The notes beneath the pieces were generated by a model. It was given only the letters and a program-made list of their open reading frames with translations, was not told the origin of the DNA and did no database searches. This document shows positions 1 through 4,936 of a stretch of 8,534 nucleotides of DNA, piece by piece (the first letter of the stretch is position 1; each line of letters begins with the position of its first letter). Both the position numbers and the translations under genes were made by a program. The stretch is from the NCBI GenBank assembly GCA_016867095.1, contig VGKK01000041.1, positions 1 through 8,534 on the forward strand, read 5' to 3'. Source of the stretch: Candidatus Omnitrophota bacterium (lineage in GTDB: Bacteria > Omnitrophota > Gorgyraeia > Gygaellales > Profunditerraquicolaceae).

Positions 1-3
1 CTT

Positions 4-108
4 ACCCAGCACTAATTTTACGCAACGCTTAAAACTATCTCGTAGGGGCTACGTTGAAACCAACCCATAAGAGATAGAGATAAGGGTTTATAAAAATTAG
101 TGCTGGGT
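4..108. repeat. 105-bp quasi-palindromic element, copy 1 (3' of ribD)
   Basis: The ends are a 16-bp perfect inverted repeat, ACCCAGCACTAATTTT at 4-19 and its complement at 93-108. Inside lies a second, imperfect inverted repeat (around 35-48 against 64-77), so one strand can fold into a long hairpin with a loop near 51-61. The inner repeat-free part encodes nothing. A second copy of exactly the same length lies at 4400-4504. Aligned in inverted orientation the two match at 89 of 105 positions with no gap (counted by eye). TTA flanks the CCCAGC ends on both sides in both copies, which could be a target duplication or simply part of the element. It resembles a MITE or REP-like non-autonomous element; the mobilising enzyme is not visible. 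Confidence 0.85.
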
Positions 109-116
109 TAAATTCA

Positions 117-200
117 GACATACAACTTACGTCCATTTGCCGCACAAGCGGCACACCGGCTGTTCCGATACAGCCGGGTGCCCATTCCGTAAGTTGTGTC
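117..200. repeat. Branched palindrome next to copy 1
   Basis: An outer stem, ACAACTTACG (122-131) with CGTAAGTTGT (188-197), is extended by GAC/GTC across a 2-nt bulge. It encloses a strong inner hairpin, GGCAC plus CCGGCTGT (150-163) pairing with ACAGCCGG plus GTGCC (170-182), and an alternative small hairpin TGCCGC/GCGGCA (138-153). A sister structure with the same outer stem design but a different interior lies at 4511-4565, again immediately right of a 105-bp element. It lies 2 bases beyond the ribD stop, so in RNA it would be the first structure after the operon. It lacks a U-run on the minus strand, so I do not call it an intrinsic terminator. Confidence 0.7.
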
Positions 201-201
201 T

Positions 202-1290
202 TCATTTAATACGGCCTTCAATCAAAAAATCTTCTCCGATACGCTTTAACTTGACTTCTTTAAGTTTAATCGCCTTATCTATGCGCGGAATGCCCCTGCC
301 CATCACCGCGCTGATGGCGTCTTTTCCTCCGATAATCTTGGGGCTGATAAAAAATAATACCTTATCCACAAGGCCTTCGTCAAATAACGAGCCGATAAGC
401 ATGCCTCCGCCCTCCACCAGGATACTGGTAATCCCCGCTTGGGCTAATTTCTTCATCGCGTCCTTAAGATTTATCTGGCCCGCCTTCTCTCTTACCTCTA
501 ATATTTTGGCCTTCTTGTCCAGAATCTTCCTGTTCTCCGTCTCCTGGCCCGGCGCGCTCGGCAAGGTCACGATAATCACCTGGCTGTTTTTAGAAAAAAT
601 ATTGGCGCCGGCAGGGATGCTCAGCTGGCTGTCCACCACCACTTTTACCGGCTGTCTTTTGGAAAACCAGGCATCTAATTTCGGGTTATCTCTTAATACG
701 GTATTGACCCCCACCATAACCGCGTCGTAGTCCTGGCGGATGCGGTGGGCGTAGCCGCGCGATTTATCGGAAGTTATCCATTTGGAATCTCCGCTATAAG
801 TGGCAATCTTGCCGTCCACGGATTCGGCTACCTTAACCGTGACATATGGCGTCCTTTTGGTGATATATTTAATGAAAGGTTCGTTCAACTTCTTTAACTC
901 ATCTTCCAAAAATCCCGCCTGCACCTTTATTTTCTGCTGCCTGAGTATCCTGATGCCCCGGCCGTTATTAAGCGGATTAGGGTCAACCATCCCCACAATA
1001 ACTTCCTTAACCTGGCTTTTAATAATCCTGTCCACGCAAGGCGGGGTCTTGCCGAAATGCGCGCAGGGCTCCAGCGTGACATAAAGAGTGGCGCCCTTTG
1101 CCTTTACCCCTGCCTCATCCAAGGCGATAACTTCCGCGTGGGCCAGGCCTGCTTTTTGATGATAGCCCCTGCCCGCTATCCGACCGTCTTTTACCACCAG
1201 CGCCCCCACCATCGGATTAGGGCTGGTTTTACCCTTTGCCTTCATTGCCAATTTCATGGCCAGGCGCATATAATATTCGTGGTCTTTCAT
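202..1290 (-). CDS. ribD: Bifunctional riboflavin biosynthesis protein RibD (deaminase/reductase)
   Basis: RibD deaminates the pyrimidine made from GTP and then reduces its ribosyl side chain with NADPH, the second and third steps of the GTP branch of riboflavin synthesis in the cytosol. The 362-residue length is typical. The N-terminal deaminase (about 1-145) shows the zinc site HAE at 51-53 and the PC-TPPC pattern with C76 and C85. The C-terminal reductase (about 147-362) starts at YVTVKVAESVDGKIAT, with a DAVMVGVNTVLRDNP segment and the VEGGG loop further on. The ATG overlaps the upstream PHP stop by 4 bp (ATGA), and AGAGG lies just before it, so translational coupling is likely. It is the last gene of the riboflavin operon. 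No key residue is missing. Confidence 0.96.
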   Translation of the reverse strand: MKDHEYYMRLAMKLAMKAKGKTSPNPMVGALVVKDGRIAGRGYHQKAGLAHAEVIALDEAGVKAKGATLYVTLEPCAHFGKTPPCVDRIIKSQVKEVIVGMVDPNPLNNGRGIRILRQQKIKVQAGFLEDELKKLNEPFIKYITKRTPYVTVKVAESVDGKIATYSGDSKWITSDKSRGYAHRIRQDYDAVMVGVNTVLRDNPKLDAWFSKRQPVKVVVDSQLSIPAGANIFSKNSQVIIVTLPSAPGQETENRKILDKKAKILEVREKAGQINLKDAMKKLAQAGITSILVEGGGMLIGSLFDEGLVDKVLFFISPKIIGGKDAISAVMGRGIPRIDKAIKLKEVKLKRIGEDFLIEGRIK

Positions 1291-2099
1291 TTAGCCTCTT
1301 TCAACTTTTCCACTAACTCATACGGTATCTTAACCGAGCCGATCTTTACTTCGGGCTTGGCATCGCCGTGGCAGTCAGAGCCTCCGGTAACCAATAAATT
1401 ATACTCCCTGGCTAAGCCAAGATAATTATTAGTCCGGCGCCGGGTATGCTCGGGATAATATGCCTCCAGGCCCATAACGCCATACTGGATAAGCTCGCGA
1501 ATCAGCTCATCGCGGTTCAGGGTATAAGGATGCGCTAAAACAGGCACGCCGCCCGCCTCTTTAATCAACTTTATGGCCTGTTGCGGCGATAAGCGGAAAC
1601 CTAAAACATAGGCCGGGCACCTGTCTCCAATGTATCTGGTAAATGCCTCCGCGACAGAAGACACCAGCCCCTCTTTTACCATTGCCCGGGCAATATGCAG
1701 CCTGCCTACTGTGCCAAGCTGTCCTAATGCAAAAACTTTCTCCGCATTTAAAGTCAGGCCGATACTCCCCAGTTTATCTATTATTTTATAGATGCGCTCA
1801 ACGCGGTTCTTCTTCAGCGCTTCCAATTCCCTTATCAGGCTTTTATTTTTGTAATCAATTAAATATCCCAAGAGGTGTATCTCTAAGCCCAAGTATTCAC
1901 TGGTCAGCTCTATGGCGGGCAATATTTCTATATCTTTTGATTTTGCCGCCTCTAAAACAGGGACAATCCCGGAAACCGTATCGTGGTCCGCGACGGCAAT
2001 GCACGCTAATCCGGCTTTCTGGCTGGCTTTTATCAGCGCTTCGGGGGTATAGGTGCCGTCGGAATATACGGTGTGCAAATGCAGGTCGGCAAACTTCAC
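1287..2099 (-). CDS. PHP-domain metal-dependent phosphoesterase (TrpH/RNase AM-like)
   Basis: A 270-residue PHP protein with all expected metal ligands: HLH at 7-9, D14, DHD at 38-40, E64, H75, H135, H190 and DCH at 242-244. This arrangement matches the E. coli TrpH (YciV, RNase AM) group, whose members hydrolyse 3',5'-nucleoside bisphosphates and short RNA. The start is GTG at 2097-2099 and overlaps the nusB stop (GTGA); its 3' end overlaps ribD by 4 bp, so it is fully embedded in the riboflavin operon. The family role would be nucleotide or RNA 5'-end turnover. Because the operon otherwise lacks an enzyme for the phosphatase step of riboflavin synthesis, it is also a candidate for that step, but this is inference from location only. 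Family call is firm, substrate is not. Confidence 0.9.
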   Translation of the reverse strand: MKFADLHLHTVYSDGTYTPEALIKASQKAGLACIAVADHDTVSGIVPVLEAAKSKDIEILPAIELTSEYLGLEIHLLGYLIDYKNKSLIRELEALKKNRVERIYKIIDKLGSIGLTLNAEKVFALGQLGTVGRLHIARAMVKEGLVSSVAEAFTRYIGDRCPAYVLGFRLSPQQAIKLIKEAGGVPVLAHPYTLNRDELIRELIQYGVMGLEAYYPEHTRRRTNNYLGLAREYNLLVTGGSDCHGDAKPEVKIGSVKIPYELVEKLKEAK

Positions 2100-2512
2100 T
2101 TCTTCATCTCTTGTTTTATCTTATCCAGAATCGCGTTCACAAATTTACCTGCCTCCCTGCCGGAATACCGCTTGGCAAGCTCTACCGCTTCGTTGATAGA
2201 GACTTTGGCGGGGATGTCGTCGCGGAACATCAGCTCGCAACAGCCCAGGCGCAGGATATTCCTGTCCACTACCGCCATGCGCTTTAGCTGCCAATTAGTG
2301 GCAAATTGGGCGATTTTGGCGTCAATTACCGCCAGGTTCTGCGCAACGGCCTTCACCAGTTCGGCGGTAAAATCCTTCACGCTTTGCTCGGCATCTTCCT
2401 GGCTGAGCTCCTGCCAAAAACCGGCTAAGGCGGCGTCTTCCTTGTCGCGGGTAATATCCAGTTGATAGAGAACTTGCAAAGCAAATTCTCGCGAGAGGCT
2501 GCGTTTACGCAT
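2096..2512 (-). CDS. nusB: Transcription antitermination factor NusB
   Basis: A 138-residue all-alpha protein of normal NusB length. It opens with the family signature RSLSREFALQVLYQLD and has the conserved C-terminal block around DRNILRLGCCELMF, INEAVELAKRYSGREAGKFVNAILDKI. NusB pairs with NusE (S10) and binds boxA RNA to support rRNA transcription antitermination. It commonly follows ribH in bacterial genomes, as here. The ATG at 2510-2512 is preceded at about 6 nt by GGGGG, which is the end of the palindrome at 2519-2566. The ribosome binding site is therefore probably supplied, and perhaps masked, by that repeat. The stop overlaps the GTG of the PHP gene. Confidence 0.95.
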   Translation of the reverse strand: MRKRSLSREFALQVLYQLDITRDKEDAALAGFWQELSQEDAEQSVKDFTAELVKAVAQNLAVIDAKIAQFATNWQLKRMAVVDRNILRLGCCELMFRDDIPAKVSINEAVELAKRYSGREAGKFVNAILDKIKQEMKK

Positions 2513-2518
2513 AAATGA

Positions 2519-2566
2519 CCCCCGCCGCTTTGTTTCGCTTTGCGAACCAAAGCGAAACAGCGGGGG
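2519..2566. repeat. 48-bp GC-ended palindrome between nusB and ribH (riboswitch-arm family)
   Basis: CCCCCGC at the left pairs with GCGGGGG at the right. After a 5-nt asymmetric bulge, TGTTTCGCTTTG pairs perfectly with a CAAAGCGAAAC-A segment, closing on a CGAAC loop. A relative with the same architecture forms an arm of the FMN riboswitch at 4660-4711 on the opposite strand; 40 of 48 aligned positions agree by eye. In the operon mRNA the end of the element lies just before the nusB start. Confidence 0.85.
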
Positions 2567-2573
2567 AAATTTA

Positions 2574-2632
2574 TCCCGCCGAGTATGGTAAAATTATCGA
2601 AGAGAATTTTACCATATCTTACGAGTCGGGAT
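2574..2632. repeat. Second palindrome in the nusB-ribH gap
   Basis: TATGGTAAAATT (2584-2595) and AATTTTACCATA (2605-2616) form a perfect 12-bp stem with a 9-nt loop. ATCCCG (2574-2579) and CGGGAT (2627-2632) form an outer stem across unequal internal loops. On the minus strand it follows the ribH stop by 9 bases. No U-run follows, so it is more likely an inserted palindrome or an mRNA-stabilising structure than an intrinsic terminator. Together with the neighbouring element it fills the whole 129-bp gap between ribH and nusB. Confidence 0.7.
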
Positions 2633-2641
2633 TAAACTATG

Positions 2642-3109
2642 TTATTTCAACTGTGTTAATAAATTACTCATTTCAATAGCGGATAAAGCCGCGTCGCGGC
2701 CCTTGTTGCCCTCCTTGGTTCCGGCGCGCTCTATTGCCTGTTCAATAGTATCGGCGGTAATAATCCCAAATACCACCGGCAGGCCGCTATCCTGGGAAAC
2801 CTTGGCTATACCCTTGGCTACCTCCGCGGCAATATAATCAAAATGCGGGGTCGCGCCGCGGATTACCGTGCCTAAACAAATGACCGCGTCATATGACCTG
2901 GTTTTGGCCAGCTTCAACGCGGCCAAAGGAATCTCAAACGCGCCCGGCACCCAGGCCACGGCCAAATCCTTATCATCGGCGCCGTGCCTGACCAGGGTAT
3001 CCGCACAGCCGGAGATTAATTCCCTGGTGATAAACTCATTAAAGCGCGAAGCCACAATCCCAAACTTCTTACCTTTGGCAATCAAATTGCCCTCCATTGT
3101 CTTTACCAT
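2642..3109 (-). CDS. ribH: 6,7-dimethyl-8-ribityllumazine synthase RibH
   Basis: RibH condenses the ribitylaminopyrimidine with dihydroxybutanone phosphate to form lumazine, the substrate of riboflavin synthase. It usually assembles as a pentamer or 60-mer capsid. The protein is about 155 residues, the normal size. Seen motifs are the SRFNEFIT substrate segment, VPGAFEIP, GTVIRGATPHFDY with the catalytic histidine (residue 89 from the start chosen here), and a GNKGRDAA segment near the end. An in-frame GTG lies 9 nt upstream at 3118, but it overlaps the strong AGGAGG at 3118-3123. The ATG at 3109 sits 8 nt after that site and is the better start. The gene follows ribBA by about 20 nt. Confidence 0.95.
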   Translation of the reverse strand: MVKTMEGNLIAKGKKFGIVASRFNEFITRELISGCADTLVRHGADDKDLAVAWVPGAFEIPLAALKLAKTRSYDAVICLGTVIRGATPHFDYIAAEVAKGIAKVSQDSGLPVVFGIITADTIEQAIERAGTKEGNKGRDAALSAIEMSNLLTQLK

Positions 3110-3117
3110 TTCCTTCA

Positions 3118-3123
3118 CCTCCT
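3118..3123 (-). promoter_or_regulatory. Shine-Dalgarno AGGAGG of ribH
   Basis: A perfect AGGAGG lies in the ribBA-ribH gap, 8 nt before the ATG at 3109 and overlapping the alternative GTG at 3118. It decides the start in favour of 3109. It is the best ribosome binding site seen in the operon. Confidence 0.85.
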
Positions 3124-3129
3124 CATTTT

Positions 3130-4356
3130 CTAAATCTCAAGTTGATGCCCTAATTTTTCTTTCTTGGTCTTTAGATAACGATAATTTAAAGGGTTAGGCT
3201 CAATCTCCAGCGGAACACGCTCCACCACCTTCAAATTATAACCCTCCAGGCCCACAATCTTACGGGGGTTATTCGTCAGCAGCCGGATATTTTTTAAACC
3301 CAGGTCCGCCAGGATTTGCGCGCCAATCCCGTAGTCTCTCAGGTCCGGCTTATGGCCGAGGGCCTCATTTGCCTCCACTGTATCCAGGCCCTGGTCCTGA
3401 AGTTTATAGGCCTTGATTTTATCGGTGAGCCCGATACCGCGGCCCTCCTGGTTCATATAAAGGATAACGCCTTTACCTTGCCGCTCAATCATCTGCATGG
3501 CCTTTTTTAACTGCCTGCCGCAGTCGCAGCGCAAAGACCCGAAAACATCGCCGGTAAGGCACTCGGAATGCACGCGCACTAACACGGGTTCATTTTGAAA
3601 TTCCCCCATTGTCAGCGCGACGTGGACTTTGCGGCTGACTAAATCCCGGTATAAGATTAACGTGTAGCTGCCAAATTCGCTAGGCAAGGCCGCCTCGGTA
3701 AGGCGTTCAATCAATTTTTCCGAACGCCGGCGGTATTCAATGAGGTCGGCGATAGAACAAATCTTTAAAATATGCTCCCTGGCGAATTCCAGCAGCTGCG
3801 GCAGCCTGCTCATTGTGCCGTCGTCATTCATAATCTCGCAGATGACGCCCGCGGGATACAGGCCGGCCAGCTTCATCAAATCTATGGTTGCCTCCGTATG
3901 CCCTGCCCTGACTAACACCCCGCCATTTTGCGCCTTCAGGGGAAAGATATGGCCGGGACGGATCAGGTCGTCAACTTTTGCCTGCGGATTAATCAGGACT
4001 TCTATTGTGCGGCTGCGGTCAAAGCAGGAAATGCCGGTAGTAATACCCCTGGCAGCATCCACTGAAACCATCCAGGCAGTGGAAAAAGGGTCTTTTTTAT
4101 TAGATAAATCCTCTTTCCTGCCGCCCAGCATCGGCTGCAGGCATAACTGCTGCAACCTTTGCTCTTCCATAGGTACGCAAATCAGGCCCCGGCCGAACCT
4201 GGCCATAAAATTCAGCTGCTCCGGCCTGGCAAAAGAGGCGGCTATAACCAGGTCGCCTTCATTCTCGCGGTCATGGTCATCAACCACAATAACCAGCTTG
4301 CCCTTTTTTAAATCTTCTAAAATTTCCGGGATTGAATTAAACATAAGCGATGCCAT
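3130..4356 (-). CDS. ribBA: Bifunctional DHBP synthase / GTP cyclohydrolase II RibBA
   Basis: A 408-residue fusion that starts both branches of riboflavin synthesis. The RibB half (about 5-205) makes 3,4-dihydroxy-2-butanone 4-phosphate from ribulose 5-phosphate and shows DDHDRENEGDL (26-36), the TGISCFDRS loop, RPGHIFPL and HTEATIDL with H153. The RibA half (about 210-405) opens GTP and shows the zinc cysteines C266, C277 and C279 in SECLTG-LRCDCG, the QEGRGIGL catalytic loop (303-310) and NNPRKI. Both halves look intact. It is the first gene after the FMN riboswitch. The first ATG lies inside the end of a hairpin (4355-4387) and lacks a ribosome binding site. The ATG at residue 5 (4344) begins the family-typical MFNSIPEILEDL and may be the true start, although it also lacks one. 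Confidence 0.95.
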   Translation of the reverse strand: MASLMFNSIPEILEDLKKGKLVIVVDDHDRENEGDLVIAASFARPEQLNFMARFGRGLICVPMEEQRLQQLCLQPMLGGRKEDLSNKKDPFSTAWMVSVDAARGITTGISCFDRSRTIEVLINPQAKVDDLIRPGHIFPLKAQNGGVLVRAGHTEATIDLMKLAGLYPAGVICEIMNDDGTMSRLPQLLEFAREHILKICSIADLIEYRRRSEKLIERLTEAALPSEFGSYTLILYRDLVSRKVHVALTMGEFQNEPVLVRVHSECLTGDVFGSLRCDCGRQLKKAMQMIERQGKGVILYMNQEGRGIGLTDKIKAYKLQDQGLDTVEANEALGHKPDLRDYGIGAQILADLGLKNIRLLTNNPRKIVGLEGYNLKVVERVPLEIEPNPLNYRYLKTKKEKLGHQLEI

Positions 4357-4387
4357 AACTTAGCGAACGGTAGTGAAGCTAAGTTAT
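4355..4387. repeat. AACTTA hairpin overlapping the ribBA start
   Basis: ATAACTTAGC (4355-4364) and GCTAAGTTAT (4378-4387) form a perfect 10-bp stem with a 13-nt loop. The first two bases of the annotated ribBA ATG are in the stem. The arm shares the AACTTA core with the hairpins at 117-200 and 4511-4565, and it lies on the other side of the 105-bp element at 4400-4504. Confidence 0.75.
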
Positions 4388-4399
4388 CAGGCCGAGCTT

Positions 4400-4504
4400 A
4401 CCCAGCACTAATTTTTAAAAAGCCTTATCTCTATCTCATAGGGGCTGATGCCAACGCAACCCTTATGAGATAACTTTAAGCGTTGTATAAAATTAGTGCT
4501 GGGT
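4400..4504. repeat. 105-bp quasi-palindromic element, copy 2 (ribBA leader)
   Basis: The same 16-bp terminal inverted repeats as copy 1 are present: ACCCAGCACTAATTTT at 4400-4415 and its complement at 4489-4504. The length is also the same. The inner inverted repeat, ATCTCATAGGGG against CCCTTATGAGAT, is fully paired apart from one wobble. The element lies between the riboswitch terminator and ribBA, so it is transcribed as part of the 5' leader whenever the terminator is read through. Relative to copy 1 the core aligns best in inverted orientation. Confidence 0.85.
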
Positions 4505-4510
4505 TAATTC

Positions 4511-4565
4511 GCGCAAATAACTTATGTCGCTGCCTGTAAAAACGAACGCTCCATAAGTTATGCGC
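4511..4565. repeat. AACTTA hairpin right of copy 2
   Basis: GCGC, a 2-nt AA bulge and ATAACTTATG (4511-4526) pair with CATAAGTTATGCGC (4552-4565), giving a 14-bp stem around a 25-nt interior. The sister at 117-200 also has a 2-nt bulge at this place and shows compensatory base-pair changes. Both are followed by TCATT on the plus strand. The interior bases differ fully in length and sequence. Confidence 0.75.
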
Positions 4566-4569
4566 TCAT

Positions 4570-4596
4570 TAAAAAACCCGAAGATACTCTTCGGGT
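4570..4596 (-). terminator. Intrinsic terminator / attenuator of the FMN riboswitch
   Basis: On the minus strand ACCCGAAGA, a GTA loop and TCTTCGGGT form a perfect 9-bp hairpin followed directly by a run of Ts. It begins 10 nt after the 3' strand of riboswitch P1. Its first arm (CCCGAAGA) is complementary to TCTTCGGG in the 5' strand of riboswitch P1 (4867-4860), so an antiterminator that forms without FMN is easy to draw. This is transcriptional control of the whole operon. Confidence 0.92.
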
Positions 4597-4606
4597 AATA
4601 ATAGAT

Positions 4607-4870
4607 TAACCTTCTCCTATCTTGACTTTACAATCGGTACTGGATTTACACCAGTTCGTGTCCCCGCTGATTCGTTTTCCATTCGCAAAAGCGAATCAAA
4701 ACGGCGGGGACTCGCGGACTTTTCCACCCGGCGCTTTATGGAAGCGCCGGTGTGCGCTTTTTGCGCATATACCTTGCCATATATGATTGGCAAGTATGCG
4801 CCTTCTGCGCTAACCGCCGGTCAGGAATTCCTGCCCCTTAAGTAGGCAGGTCACCTTGCCCCGAAGATTA
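4607..4870 (-). promoter_or_regulatory. FMN riboswitch (RFN element), greatly enlarged
   Basis: On the minus strand the conserved blocks appear in order: TCTTCGGGGCAAGGTGA, AATTCCTGACCGGCGGT, CCGCGA, ACTGGTGTAAATCCAGTACCGA, then TTGTAAAGTCAAGAT and AGGAGAAGG. P1 is TAATCTTC (4870-4863) with GAAGGTTA (4614-4607). The TTG/CAA pair replaces the more common CAG/CUG, a covariation that supports the fold. The domain is about 264 nt, where typical members are roughly 110-150. Three parts are enlarged: a 21-nt hairpin in loop L2 (4830-4850), a branched P3 region (4712-4818) with hairpins at 4728-4750 and 4763-4801, and an arm at 4660-4711. FMN binding should favour the downstream terminator. Confidence 0.95.
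4660..4711. repeat. Palindrome forming a riboswitch arm, related to 2519-2566
   Basis: GTCCCCGC and GCGGGGAC close this riboswitch arm. Inside, a 6-nt bulge CGTTTT is followed by GATTCG, a lone C and TTTT, pairing with AAAA and CGAATC. The nusB-ribH palindrome has the same plan, with GTTTCG/CGAAAC and TTTG/CAAA in place of these pairs, so the differences are compensatory. The variable arm of this riboswitch therefore looks like a copy of an interspersed palindrome. Confidence 0.75.
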
Positions 4871-4880
4871 ATTGAATATT

Positions 4881-4908
4881 AGTATAACATAAATTTCCTG
4901 CTTGTCAA
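4881..4908 (-). promoter_or_regulatory. Sigma70-type promoter of the riboflavin operon
   Basis: On the minus strand TTGACA (4908-4903) and TATACT (4886-4881) are separated by 16 nt, with TG one base before the -10 box (extended -10). Transcription should begin near 4874, a few bases before the 5' strand of riboswitch P1. The -35 box overlaps that of the plus-strand promoter by 5 bases. Confidence 0.85.
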
Positions 4909-4930
4909 TAGTTATAAAAGCTCTTATAAT
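4902..4930 (+). promoter_or_regulatory. Sigma70-type promoter of pncC-thpR
   Basis: TTGTCA (4902-4907) and a perfect TATAAT (4925-4930) are separated by 17 nt. The expected start of transcription, 6-7 nt after the -10 box, falls at about 4936-4937, on the pncC ATG. This implies a leaderless mRNA. Confidence 0.85.
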
Positions 4931-4936
4931 AAGTAT

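Noticed and set aside
117..200. tRNA or other cloverleaf RNA, suggested by an outer stem around two hairpins
   Set aside because: It lacks D-loop and T-loop consensus, an anticodon arm of the right size and a CCA-side acceptor layout; the sister copy keeps only the outer stem.
137..730. Plus-strand open frame of 197 codons antisense to ribD
   Set aside because: It lies opposite a clear RibD, begins inside a palindrome, and its translation has no recognisable domain or plausible composition.
1643..2465. Overlapping plus-strand frames opposite the PHP gene and nusB
   Set aside because: The opposite strand carries complete, motif-bearing proteins with coupled starts; these frames show low-complexity, Ser/Cys/Leu-rich translations only.
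2574..2632. Intrinsic terminator after ribH
   Set aside because: No T-run follows on the minus strand and the operon continues through nusB to ribD.
3740..4363. Plus-strand open frame antisense to the RibB half of ribBA
   Set aside because: It is a shadow of a strongly conserved gene with no ribosome binding site or family motif.
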